Source: Myxococcaceae bacterium JPH2
Lineage (GTDB): Bacteria; Myxococcota; Myxococcia; Myxococcales; Myxococcaceae
Length of the DNA: 59,968 bases
Reading direction: 5' to 3'
Assembly (NCBI GenBank): GCA_016458225.1
Contig: JAEMGR010000010.1
Span: 1-59,968, forward strand
A program made the translations under genes and the position numbers. Under the pieces are notes generated by a model. That model did not search any database. It saw nothing but the letters and a program-made list of their open reading frames with translations, and was not told the origin of the DNA. This document shows, one piece after another, positions 49,490 to 58,069 of this stretch. Numbering within the stretch: the first letter of the stretch is position 1; every line of letters begins with the position of its first letter.

Positions 49490-50842
49490 TCAGCTCGCCA
49501 CCTGCGCCGCGACGGCGGGCTGGCGAGCGGGGACGCGCATCCCCTCCAGCCGCATCACGACGCCGCCCCGAGGCCCCACGGGCACGCTGCGCCGGACAGG
49601 GCGGACCGGAGCATCGGTCTCCAACCGCAGCGCGTAGCGACGCAGGATGGCCGCCAGGACGAGCTTCATCTCGTACATCGCGAACGCGACACCGATACAC
49701 CGCCGAGCACCGCCCCCAAACGGCATGAACTCGAAGGGCGAGTAGGTGCGCGCGAGGAAGCGCTCGGGATTGAACGCCTCGGCCGAGGGAAAGGTGTCCT
49801 CTCGCATGTGCGCGAGCGCGGTGATGGCGCCCACGCCCATGCCCTCCGGTACCGTGTAGCCGCCCAGCACCAGCGGCTTGCGGAGCAGCCGGGTCACCTC
49901 CGGGATGATGGGATAGAGCCGGAGCGTCTCGCTGCACACCGCGTCCAGGTACGGCAGCGCGGCGATGGCATCGGGTGTCGCGTCGACCGACAGCGCGTCC
50001 AACTCCGCGAGCAAGCGCTCGCGAACCTCGGGCTGGCGGTGCACCCAGTACAGCGCCCACGACAGCGCGATGGCGGTGGTCTCGTGTCCCGCGGTCACCA
50101 GCGAGAGCAGCTCGTCGCGAACCTCCGGATCCGTGAGGCCCGTGCCGTCCTCGTGCCGCGCGGCGAGCAGCAAGCTGAGGATGTCCTCGCCCCCGGACGC
50201 CTTCCGTCGCTCGGCGATCTCCTCGTAGACCACGGCGTCCAGCTTCTGCAGCGCGCGCTGGAACCGGGCCCACGGACCGACTCCCCCGAAGTTCCGTCGC
50301 ACCGCCTCGAACACGACGATGAGCGGATTGATGGTGCGATCCGTCTCCAGGATGGCCTCGCGCAACCGCTCGGAGCGCTCCAGGCTCGCGCCGAAGACCG
50401 CGCGGAGGATGATCTGGATCGAGACCTCCTGCATGGTCTCCCGAGCCACGAACGGATCGCCCGTGCGCCAGCGCTCGGCGCACGTGAGCGCGGCCTCCAT
50501 CATCAGCATCCCGTACTTGTGCATCCGCGCGCCGTGCAGCGGTGGCATCAACAACCGGCGGCTGCGCTTGTGGCGCTGGCCGGTGACCAGGAAGATGGAC
50601 GCGGGACCGAAGAGCGGCTCCACCGCCTTGCGGCCAAAGACCTCGAACGTGTCCGGGTCCGCGCTGAAGATGGCGCGAATGCCCTCGGGGCTCCCCGTCA
50701 CCACCAGGGGGCCATACAGCGACGGATAGAGAAACGGGTCGCCGTACTTCTTCAAGCACTTGGAATAGTAGCCATAGGCATCCAGCGTGTAGTGCAGCGT
50801 GGCCAGGGTGGCGGACCTTGGCCCCGGGGGAAGTTGCGCCAT
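49490..50842 (-). CDS. Cytochrome P450
   Basis: A 450-residue P450 with all core motifs: I-helix LVTAGHETTAIALSWAL near 249, ExxR in CSETLRLYP near 300, and heme-binding FMPFGGGARRCIG near 379 (Cys ligand). The N-terminal LPPGPRSATL proline-rich hinge is present but there is no membrane anchor, so the enzyme is probably soluble. The sequence is of the class seen in fatty-acid or terpenoid hydroxylases of cyanobacteria and myxobacteria; substrate not known. Start ATG 50842 (AAGGGATTGTCACC upstream); an upstream in-frame ATG at 50866 is possible. Divergent from the patatin gene. Confidence 0.93.
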   Translation of the reverse strand: MAQLPPGPRSATLATLHYTLDAYGYYSKCLKKYGDPFLYPSLYGPLVVTGSPEGIRAIFSADPDTFEVFGRKAVEPLFGPASIFLVTGQRHKRSRRLLMPPLHGARMHKYGMLMMEAALTCAERWRTGDPFVARETMQEVSIQIILRAVFGASLERSERLREAILETDRTINPLIVVFEAVRRNFGGVGPWARFQRALQKLDAVVYEEIAERRKASGGEDILSLLLAARHEDGTGLTDPEVRDELLSLVTAGHETTAIALSWALYWVHRQPEVRERLLAELDALSVDATPDAIAALPYLDAVCSETLRLYPIIPEVTRLLRKPLVLGGYTVPEGMGVGAITALAHMREDTFPSAEAFNPERFLARTYSPFEFMPFGGGARRCIGVAFAMYEMKLVLAAILRRYALRLETDAPVRPVRRSVPVGPRGGVVMRLEGMRVPARQPAVAAQVAS

Positions 50843-50958
50843 GGTGACAATCCCTTTCGTCGCCAATGGCAGGCATTGCCTCCCGCCGGTGGCCTCGCGA
50901 GCACGCTAGAGGCGCGCTGCGAGCCATTCAACCCAAGGACTCGCGCGGGAGCGCATCC

Positions 50959-53313
50959 ATGAACAATCCAACACTCAACGCCTCGCGCGACGAAGCCTTG
51001 CGCGATGACTTGCGCCTCACGCGCTTCCCCTCGCTGCGCGAGGCGCTCCTCACCGTGGCGGAGACGGACACGCTCAGCGAGGGCCTGGAGCGCATCGCCT
51101 TCGCCCCAGGCAGCCACCTGGGAGACGACGCGCAGAGCGCGGGACTCCACGTGCTGCTCTCGGGCGAAGCGGTCTACCTGGAGGTCGCGGCGGCGGACGG
51201 CTATCGCGTGCAGCAGCGCCTGCTCCCCGGGATGGCCTGGGGCGAGGAGAACCTCACCGGCGAGCCCTGGTCGCTGGGCGGAGCCCCGAAGGTCCTCGTC
51301 CCCACCACGGTGCTTCGCATCCGCCGCGAAGCGTACGCGCGCATGGTGGCGCGAGTGCCCGCGCTCGAAGCGGCCGTGTTGGATCTCCGCGCCCTGCGTC
51401 GCCAGCGCGTCTTCGCGCTCGCGTCCACGCGGCGAAGTGGCCCCGCCCACGGAGCGGCGGAGTACTGGGCGGAGCGGATGGACAACGCCGTGGTGAGGGC
51501 CTGCCCCGAGGGCGAGGAGCTCGTGGGTCGCGGCGGGAGCCTCACGGGCCGAGGCTGGTACATCGTCCTCGCCGGCACGCTGCGCGCCTGGTGGGGACCG
51601 GGAGTCCAGCCCCCCGACCCACCTCACCTCCTCCATCCCGCTCCGCCCCCTGAGTCCGCCGAGCAGACCACCGAGCTGACCCGCGGCGCGGTCTTCTGGG
51701 CCGAGCCCGGGGACGTTCCCCCAGGAGCCCCGGTCCGCCTCTCCGTGATGCACCCCACGCGCCTCGCCTTCCTCCCCAGCGTGGGGAGCACGGCCGAGCC
51801 CTTCCCGGGCTCGCTGCATCCCATCCCCGTCACGCTCGGGAGGCGCCCGGGAGTCCATCCCCCCACGCGCGCGCGAGGAGACGTGGTGTTGCTCCAGAGC
51901 GACATCCCCGACGCGCCCCTGGCCACACTGACCGCGCTGCTGGCGGACACCGTGGCCACGCAGCATCACGACCGCGTGCTGCACCTCACGCTCGTGCCTC
52001 CGGGAACAGCGCCACGAGCGCCACTCTCACGCGCGACCGCGATCTCCGGACAGGTCGTCCACCTGCGCGCCCAGGTCGCGGATGGCCACGAGGCCGCACG
52101 GGTGCTTCGGCAGGTCCGCGAGGAGCACCCCGCGATGTTCGATCTCATCTTCGTGGATGCATCAGCGCTGGGCGCACAGGCCCCCGCGGAGCTGGGGCCC
52201 GCCGTCACGCGGCTCGTGTACCTCTCACGTCGCCCGGGAGCGGTGCGCACGCCACCGGAACTCTCGGGAGCCACGGTGGTGCTGGCCGCGCTCCTGGATG
52301 GCACCCCCATCCTCGGACTCCCTCCCGGGACGCTCCGCTTGAAGCTCGACCTCGCGGGGCTCACGTCACGCCATCTGACAGGCGTCGCGCGGTTCGACGA
52401 ACTGGACGCCACGCAGCAAGCGACGTTCTGCCGTTGGGGCCGAGCGCTCACGGGGCGAAGGGTCGGCATCGCGCTCGGCGGTGGCGCGGGCTGGTGCTAC
52501 GCGCACGTCACGCTGCTGCGGCGCATCCGCGCCATGGGCATCCCCATCGACATCCTGGCGGGCACGAGCATGGGGTCGATGATGGCGGCCTTCTACTGCG
52601 TGGAGGGCGTGGACGGACTCGAACACGCCTTGGAGAGCGCGGGCCGCCTCGACCGCGCCACGATGCTGGGTTTCTTCACGGGTTCGGCCATCAGCCGCTA
52701 CATGGACTCGGAGCTGGGGCCCCACGAGCTTCAGTCCCTGGAGATTCCTCTCCTCACGGTCTCCACCAACGTGTCCAACGGCACGATGCTCGTCTGCCGC
52801 AAGGGACCGCTGGGCATGGCCGTGCGACTGAGCGCGAGCTTCCCCCTTCGCTATCCCCCCACGATGATCAACGGCTTGCGCCACGTCGATGGCGCCTTCG
52901 TGAACAACATCCCGTGCAGCCTCCTCGTGGGCGAGGGCGTGGGCCTCAACATCGGCGCGAACGTCATCCCCATGCCCATGATCCTCCCGCCCCAGCACCC
53001 CTGGATCCCGGGAGCGTTCGGCAGATTCCTCGCGGGGCTCAACCCCATCGCCCGCACGCGCGACCTCATCCGCGGCCTCTTCATCCTGCTCAACCAGGGG
53101 GCGCGCGCGGAGACGGCCATGGCGGACCTCGTCTACACCTCGGATGACATCTCCATCCCCCCCTGGTCCATCAAGCGGGCCCGGGAGATCGCCGCCCTCG
53201 CGGAGCCCAGCGTGGAGAAGTTCGCCGAGCAACTGCATCGCGAATGGCAGCACTTCTCTCGGGAACTGCGGCCTTTTGAACGACCTGCCCTCCCGGACGA
53301 TGGCAGTGCCTGA
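50959..53313 (+). CDS. NTE-like patatin phospholipase with cyclic-nucleotide-binding-like N-terminus
   Basis: A 784-residue protein with the order of domains seen in neuropathy target esterase (PNPLA6/7). Two CAP-ED-like segments: about 10-150 (LHVLLSGEAVYLEV, then MAWGEENLTGEP) and about 175-280 (GWYIVLAGTLRAWW). Then an intermediate Rossmann-like region (VVLLQSDIPDA, MFDLIFVDASALG). The patatin domain follows: RVGIALGGGAGWCYAH near 510, nucleophile motif AGTSMGSMMAAFY (Ser near 537) and catalytic Asp in HVDGAFVNNIP near 643. It should hydrolyse (lyso)phospholipids at the membrane, perhaps gated by a nucleotide. ATG 50959 is preceded by GGGAGCGCATCC. Gene order suggests an operon with the SDR, SCP2 and luciferase-like genes. 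Confidence 0.9.
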   Translation: MNNPTLNASRDEALRDDLRLTRFPSLREALLTVAETDTLSEGLERIAFAPGSHLGDDAQSAGLHVLLSGEAVYLEVAAADGYRVQQRLLPGMAWGEENLTGEPWSLGGAPKVLVPTTVLRIRREAYARMVARVPALEAAVLDLRALRRQRVFALASTRRSGPAHGAAEYWAERMDNAVVRACPEGEELVGRGGSLTGRGWYIVLAGTLRAWWGPGVQPPDPPHLLHPAPPPESAEQTTELTRGAVFWAEPGDVPPGAPVRLSVMHPTRLAFLPSVGSTAEPFPGSLHPIPVTLGRRPGVHPPTRARGDVVLLQSDIPDAPLATLTALLADTVATQHHDRVLHLTLVPPGTAPRAPLSRATAISGQVVHLRAQVADGHEAARVLRQVREEHPAMFDLIFVDASALGAQAPAELGPAVTRLVYLSRRPGAVRTPPELSGATVVLAALLDGTPILGLPPGTLRLKLDLAGLTSRHLTGVARFDELDATQQATFCRWGRALTGRRVGIALGGGAGWCYAHVTLLRRIRAMGIPIDILAGTSMGSMMAAFYCVEGVDGLEHALESAGRLDRATMLGFFTGSAISRYMDSELGPHELQSLEIPLLTVSTNVSNGTMLVCRKGPLGMAVRLSASFPLRYPPTMINGLRHVDGAFVNNIPCSLLVGEGVGLNIGANVIPMPMILPPQHPWIPGAFGRFLAGLNPIARTRDLIRGLFILLNQGARAETAMADLVYTSDDISIPPWSIKRAREIAALAEPSVEKFAEQLHREWQHFSRELRPFERPALPDDGSA

Positions 53314-53372
53314 CATTGGCTCAAACCCGAGGCATTCCTTTCCCCCGTCACCTCCGAGGCTACGCTCGCGCC

Positions 53373-54170
53373 ATGGATTTCTTTGAAGGCAAACGCGTGG
53401 TCATCACCGGAGCCTCCAGTGGAATTGGCGCCGAGCTGGCCACGCAGCTCGCCGTGAAGAAAGCCAGACTCACGCTCGCCGCCCGGAACCTGGAGCGACT
53501 CCAAGAGGTCGCCAACGCCTGCCAGAAGGCCGAAGCCGCGGCGCTGGCCGTGCGCGCGGACGTCGCCCGCGAGGACGACTGCCGCGTCCTGATGGAAAAG
53601 GCGGTGGCCTTCGGCGGCGGCCTCGACATCGCCATCCTCAACGCCGGCATCTCCATGTACTCCCGCTTCGAGGACATCCGGGACCTCTCCATCTTCAACA
53701 CCCTGATGCAGACCAACTTCATGGGCGCCGTGTACTGCACGCGCTACGCGCTGCCCGCCCTGAAGGAGTCCAAGGGTCGCCTCGTCGTCGTCTCCAGCCT
53801 GGGCGGCAAGACAGGGTTGCCCACCCGCAGCGCCTACGCCGCCAGCAAGCACGCCCTCCACGGCTTCTTCGAGTCGCTCCGGGGCGAGCTGCACGCCTCG
53901 GGCGTCCGCATCACCATCGTCTGCCCAGGGCCCGTGCTGACCGAAGTGCGGCAGCGAGCCCTCAGCTCCGACGGCACCGCGCTGGGGCACACGTCCATCG
54001 ACGAGTCGGGCTCCATGAGCGCCGCGGAGTGCGCGCGGCGCATCCTGGAGGCGACGCGCAAGGGCAAGCGCGAGGAGATCATGACGGTGGCGGGCAAGGT
54101 GGGGCAGTACGCCCGGCTCTTCGTCCCGGGAGTGATTGACCGCATCGTGCGCAAGAAAGTCGGCCTGTAG
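53373..54170 (+). CDS. Short-chain dehydrogenase/reductase (DHRS7-like)
   Basis: A 265-residue SDR with ITGASSGIGAEL near 11-22, LNAGISMYSRF near 88, VVSSLGGKTG near 140 and catalytic SAYAASKHALHGFFESLR near 153-165. The pattern (FFESLRGEL, ITIVCPGPVLTEV) is that of the DHRS7/lipid-modifying subgroup. It follows the NTE-like gene by 59 bases and precedes an SCP2-like gene by 36. Likely substrate: a long-chain keto or alcohol lipid. ATG 53373 starts the conserved sequence MDFFEGKRVVITG; an in-frame start 57 bases earlier would add a non-conserved tail. Confidence 0.88.
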   Translation: MDFFEGKRVVITGASSGIGAELATQLAVKKARLTLAARNLERLQEVANACQKAEAAALAVRADVAREDDCRVLMEKAVAFGGGLDIAILNAGISMYSRFEDIRDLSIFNTLMQTNFMGAVYCTRYALPALKESKGRLVVVSSLGGKTGLPTRSAYAASKHALHGFFESLRGELHASGVRITIVCPGPVLTEVRQRALSSDGTALGHTSIDESGSMSAAECARRILEATRKGKREEIMTVAGKVGQYARLFVPGVIDRIVRKKVGL

Positions 54171-54206
54171 TCCCACCCGAAGGTGTGAAGGCGTGAAGGA
54201 CGACGG

Positions 54207-54665
54207 ATGAATCCTGGCATCCACTGGTTCATGAATGGCCTGTCGCTCGGAACGGGGCTGATGGGAGGCGCCATCAACACCCAGAAGGTGGACCTGCGCG
54301 GCACCCGAGGCATCGGCAACATCGAGCTTCCGGGCACGCCCCCCACGGGCTGGCACCTCGACGTCCGCGACGAGCACTTCTGGGTTCGCAAAGGCTTGCA
54401 CCCCACCCCCGCGGCGACCATCCGACTGAAGGAGGAGACCTTCCTCCAACTGCTCGACGGGACCCTGAGTTCCGCCACGGCGATCATGACGGGTCGGGTT
54501 CAAGTCCAGGGGGACGCGCACTTCGGCCTCATCTTCATCGCGCTGTGCAGTCAGTTCCGCGTCCTGGCCACCGGAGAGTCGCGCATGGGCCGAGCGCTCG
54601 CGCGCGTCATCCTTCGCCGAGCGGGGCGGCCCCCCGTGCAACCGGAAGCCCGCGCCTCCTCCTGA
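54207..54665 (+). CDS. SCP2-like lipid-binding protein
   Basis: A 152-residue protein resembling a sterol carrier protein 2 domain: a beta-rich N-terminus (WHLDVRDEHFWVRKG), the phrase PAATIRLKEETFLQLLDGTL where SCP2 proteins have a helix followed by a Gly-Asn/Thr turn, and AIMTGRVQVQGDAHFGLIFI, very like the MxGKLKxxGD stretch of SCP2. It would shuttle a lipid substrate among the enzymes encoded around it. Position in the row NTE-SDR-SCP2-luciferase-like supports this. Confidence 0.82.
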   Translation: MNPGIHWFMNGLSLGTGLMGGAINTQKVDLRGTRGIGNIELPGTPPTGWHLDVRDEHFWVRKGLHPTPAATIRLKEETFLQLLDGTLSSATAIMTGRVQVQGDAHFGLIFIALCSQFRVLATGESRMGRALARVILRRAGRPPVQPEARASS

Positions 54666-54741
54666 AGCACCTCGACGCTTCACGCCACGCCCCGTCCCCC
54701 GCATTCAGGGCCCGCGCTCCGCGGCCCCAGGAGCCCCGCGC

Positions 54742-55812
54742 ATGAAGTTCTCCCTGTTCTTCGAAATGCAGATCGCCGACCCGACCCGGCAGACCGAGAC
54801 CCAGCTCTTCCGAGACTCGGTCGACCAAGCCGTCCTCGCGGACACGCTTGGCTACGACGGAATCTGGGTCGTCGAGCACCATGGCCTGCGCGAGTACTCA
54901 CACTCGTCCGCGCCGGAGATCTTCCTCGCCTATGTGGCGGCGCGCACCCAGCGCATCCGCCTGGGCCACGGCGTGACGCTGACGCCCCAGCGCTACAACC
55001 ACCCCATGCGCATCGCCGAGCGCATCGCCACGCTCGACATCCTCTCGGGTGGACGCGTGAACTGGGGTTCGGGCAAGTCCTCCTCGCTCGTCGAGCAGAT
55101 GGCCTTCGAGGTCAGCATCCCGCAGCTCCACGAGCAGTGGCTCGAGGCGCTGGAGATGATTCCGCGCATGTGGCAGTCGGACGTCTTCGAGTTCAAGGGG
55201 AAGTACTACAAGATTCCCCCCACCCAGGTGATTCCCAAGCCCGTGCAGCAGCCGCACCCGCCCATGTTCGCGGCGTGCTCGAAGCCCGAGTCCGCCGCCG
55301 CCGTCGGCGCACTGGGCCTGGGCGCGCTGAACTTCGCGGTGGGGAGCGACCAGTATCTCGCGGAGAAGGTCCGCGCCTACCGAGAGGCCGTCGGCCGCGC
55401 GAAGCCCACCGCATGGCAGAAGAACAACCACTTCGCGTGCTCACCGCCCACGCTGGTCCTCGACGACGATCGCAAGGCCTGCGAGTACGGCCTGCGCGGC
55501 GCGCGCTTCTTCGGCGAGTCCATGTTCCAGTACTACCTCTCCGGGACACGGCCCATTGGGCGTCTGGCCATTCCCCGGGACTTCCTGCCAGAGGACGAGC
55601 TGAGCGAGGCCATGGCCTATCGCAACCAGCCCGGCTCCCCCGCCGGTTACATCATCGGAGACCCCGAACACGCCCGCGAGTCCGTCAAGCGCTTCGCTGA
55701 CGCGGGCATCGATGAGCTGCTCATGGTCATGCAGCTCGGCACGGTGCCGCACGAGTTGGTGATGGAGTCCCTGCGCACCTTCGCGGAGAAGGTCATTCCC
55801 CACTTCCGCTAG
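54742..55812 (+). CDS. Luciferase-like (LLM class) flavin-dependent monooxygenase
   Basis: A 356-residue TIM-barrel flavoprotein of the bacterial luciferase family: MKFSLFFEMQ at the N-terminus, YDGIWVVEHHGLREY near 38-52, RIRLGHGVTLTPQRYNHPMR near 75-95, LDILSGGRVNWGSGKS near 103 and PPMFAACSKPESAA near 172. It probably uses reduced flavin and oxygen to oxidise an aldehyde, alkane or related lipid. The 3' end overlaps the convergent SDR gene by 20 bases. No luxB-like partner is adjacent. It is the second luciferase-type domain in this window, the other being the insert in the giant NRPS. Confidence 0.9.
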   Translation: MKFSLFFEMQIADPTRQTETQLFRDSVDQAVLADTLGYDGIWVVEHHGLREYSHSSAPEIFLAYVAARTQRIRLGHGVTLTPQRYNHPMRIAERIATLDILSGGRVNWGSGKSSSLVEQMAFEVSIPQLHEQWLEALEMIPRMWQSDVFEFKGKYYKIPPTQVIPKPVQQPHPPMFAACSKPESAAAVGALGLGALNFAVGSDQYLAEKVRAYREAVGRAKPTAWQKNNHFACSPPTLVLDDDRKACEYGLRGARFFGESMFQYYLSGTRPIGRLAIPRDFLPEDELSEAMAYRNQPGSPAGYIIGDPEHARESVKRFADAGIDELLMVMQLGTVPHELVMESLRTFAEKVIPHFR

Positions 55813-56737
55813 GCGAGCTCCCCGGCTCGGTCACGCGCGCAGTGCCCGCGTGGCCGAACCGTCCTCGTCCCGCGACGTAGGCGGCGAACACCTTGCCCAG
55901 CCAGAGCAGCAGGCCCGGGGCCAGGCGCTTCAGGTAGTACAGGAGCCACGCCTCCCACGTGACGGGCACCACGGCCCGGTTGCGGCGGATGGCGGACAGC
56001 ACGACCTTCGCCACCCGCTCCGGGCCATAGCGCCGACGATGAAAGAGGTCCGCGGTCCGAGCCCGCGCGGCCGTATCGCCATACTCACCCCGAGCCCGCG
56101 CATTCTCGGTGATGGCGGTGTCCGTCATCCCGGGACAGAGCGTCGTCACGCCAATGCCATACCGACTGAGGTCCGCCCGAAGCGCCTCGCTCAGTCCAAA
56201 CACGGCGTACTTGGTGGTGCCATACGCGGCGAAGGGCTCCGTGGCGAAGAAGCCCGTCAGCGACGAGACATTGACCACGTGGCCGCCCTGTCCTCGGGCA
56301 ATCATTCCCGGGAGGAAGAAATGGCAGCCATGGATGACGCCGAAGAGATTGATGGAGACGATCCAATCCCAGTCATCCAGCGGCGTCTCCACGAAGCGGG
56401 CCCCCAGGGCCACGCCCGCGTTGTTCACGAGGATGTCGAGCACGCCCACCTCGCGCTCCACCTCGGCGGCGAAGGCGCGCATCGCCTCGCGGTCCGCCAC
56501 GTCCACCTGACGGGAGAAGACCTCTCGGCCACGCGAGGAGATCTCCCGCGCCACCTCCGCGAGCCGCCCCGCGTCCCGGTCGCACACCACCAGGTGCGCC
56601 CCCTCGTCCGCGAGCGCCAGCGCCGTAGCCCGCCCGATTCCACTGGCGGCGCCCGTCACCAAGGCCCGCTTCCCCGTCAGCGCCAGGCCGCGTCGCCAAC
56701 CCATGCCCGCTCCCTTCCGCGGCACGCTGACCGCCAT
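55793..56737 (-). CDS. Short-chain dehydrogenase/reductase with C-terminal extension
   Basis: A 314-residue SDR: ALVTGAASGIGRATALALA near 25-43, NNAGVALGARF near 105, VNVSSLTGFFATEP near 155 and FAAYGTTKYAVFGLSEALR (Tyr and Lys) near 170-185. The C-terminal tail holds an amphipathic, Leu-rich segment (WLLYYLKRLAPGLLLWLGKVF) that may anchor it to a membrane, as in lipid-handling SDRs. The ATG at 56737 overlaps the stop of the desaturase gene in a TGATG arrangement, so the two are translationally coupled. The in-frame sequence upstream of this ATG lies inside the desaturase gene and is not homologous. Confidence 0.88.
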   Translation of the reverse strand: MAVSVPRKGAGMGWRRGLALTGKRALVTGAASGIGRATALALADEGAHLVVCDRDAGRLAEVAREISSRGREVFSRQVDVADREAMRAFAAEVEREVGVLDILVNNAGVALGARFVETPLDDWDWIVSINLFGVIHGCHFFLPGMIARGQGGHVVNVSSLTGFFATEPFAAYGTTKYAVFGLSEALRADLSRYGIGVTTLCPGMTDTAITENARARGEYGDTAARARTADLFHRRRYGPERVAKVVLSAIRRNRAVVPVTWEAWLLYYLKRLAPGLLLWLGKVFAAYVAGRGRFGHAGTARVTEPGSSPSGSGE

Positions 56738-57648
56738 CAGGTGGCCCGCCCGGCGACTTCCGCACTGGGGAGGAGGCGCGCCTGCTGCTGCTCGGCGGAG
56801 ATCTCCACCACATCCCAGGCGAGGCCCACGCGGCGCATCCCGTGGATGACCATCGCGGAGGGATCCACTTCCCACCACTGCAGGCCATGCGAGGCGGAGC
56901 GCGGGAAGGCATGGTGGTTGTGGTGCCACGAATCACCGAGCGTGGGGAGCGACAACCAGAAGACATTCCGAGCCTCATCCTGGGTCTCGAAGCGCTTGGT
57001 CCCCACCACGTGGCAGACGGAGTTGATGCAGAACGTCACGTGGTGCAGGAGCACGATGCGGATCAGCCCGCCCCAGAACAACCCGCCGAGCCCCCCCTGC
57101 CACGTCCCCGTGACGAGGAAGCCCACGGCACCCGGGATGACGATGGACAGGAACACCAGCGCCGGGAACGCCGAGTCGATGAACCGCATCCCGCGGTCCT
57201 CGAGGAGGTCGCGCGAGAACAACGTCCGCTGGGCCTCGCCCTGCGTCTTGATCAACCAGCCGACGTGGGCATACCAGAACCCCCGTACGCGGTCGCCGAG
57301 CCCAGGGCCATAGTTGACGTGAGGGCTGTGCGGATCACCCTCCTGGTCCGCGCAGGAGTGGTGCTTGCGGTGATCCGTCACCCACTCGATGACGGGGCCC
57401 TGCGCCGCCGTCGAGCCCATCACCGCGAAGAGGTACTGAATGGCCTTGTGGGTCTTGAACGCACGGTGGGTCAGGAGTCGGTGATAGCCAATGGCGATCC
57501 CCAGGGCGGACAGGACATACGTCACGGAGAGAATGGCGAGGTCCGTGGGGGTCACCCATCGCTTCCAGCAGACGACGATGGCGACGTCCAGGAAGAGAAA
57601 GCCAAGAAGGACCGCGAGAGCGTTTTGGATTTGCTTGGCGCGCGTCAT
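56737..57648 (-). CDS. Stearoyl-CoA-type (delta-9) fatty acid desaturase
   Basis: A 303-residue membrane di-iron desaturase with three histidine boxes: GYHRLLTHR near 54, VTDHRKHH near 90 and SWHHNHHAFP near 239. Hydrophobic segments lie around residues 10-50 and 145-200 (FPALVFLSIVIPGAVGFL). Length and box spacing fit the short bacterial acyl-CoA delta-9 desaturases. The ATG at 57648 is preceded by AACAGGAGCCCGTCCC; an earlier in-frame start adds only a weakly hydrophobic tail. First gene of a two-gene operon with the SDR. Acts in the inner membrane and needs an electron donor not encoded nearby. Confidence 0.92.
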   Translation of the reverse strand: MTRAKQIQNALAVLLGFLFLDVAIVVCWKRWVTPTDLAILSVTYVLSALGIAIGYHRLLTHRAFKTHKAIQYLFAVMGSTAAQGPVIEWVTDHRKHHSCADQEGDPHSPHVNYGPGLGDRVRGFWYAHVGWLIKTQGEAQRTLFSRDLLEDRGMRFIDSAFPALVFLSIVIPGAVGFLVTGTWQGGLGGLFWGGLIRIVLLHHVTFCINSVCHVVGTKRFETQDEARNVFWLSLPTLGDSWHHNHHAFPRSASHGLQWWEVDPSAMVIHGMRRVGLAWDVVEISAEQQQARLLPSAEVAGRAT

Positions 57649-58069
57649 GGGACGGGCTCCTGTTACCGGGGGGACAGGACGGCCAATGACAACCGAACTC
57701 AGAGCGTACGAGGTGGGAAGGCGCGGCATGCTAACTGCCGCTCAGTCACCACGTCCCTTGCCCTGGAGTCGGAGGCGCAGGCGGATTCCAGACACACTTC
57801 GGCGCTCCAGGGCAGCAGGTGCCAAATCGCATCCACGCCACTATCCTTGGGAGGGAATTATCTTGCGGCGGACACTGAATCCCGGTGTCCTGTTCGCCTG
57901 GGGAACTGGATGTGGCTCCATTCCATTCCTCGGCAGGCGGGCGCGCGCGGAAGGCGTGAGGCAGTCTGGGATTCCGCGCGATCGAGGTGTCTGGGAATCA
58001 GCGCAGCACGCGGAGTCATGCCTGGTCGGGCCCGCGAGAACCCTCCGGAGTGCACGAAAGGAAACCCGC
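57649..58069. other. Divergent intergenic region between desaturase and acidic protein genes
   Basis: A 421-base gap with no recognisable gene on either strand. It contains an inverted repeat GCGGCA-N7-TGCCGC (57723-57741) about 75 bases before the desaturase start. Promoters for both flanking genes should lie here, but no clear -35/-10 pair is seen. Confidence 0.6.
57723..57741. promoter_or_regulatory. Inverted repeat upstream of desaturase operon (possible operator)
   Basis: Perfect GCGGCA/TGCCGC arms with a 7-base AT-richer spacer (TGCTAAC). The position, 75-93 bases upstream of the desaturase start, fits a repressor site, but in such GC-rich DNA a 6-bp repeat can arise by chance. Confidence 0.25.
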
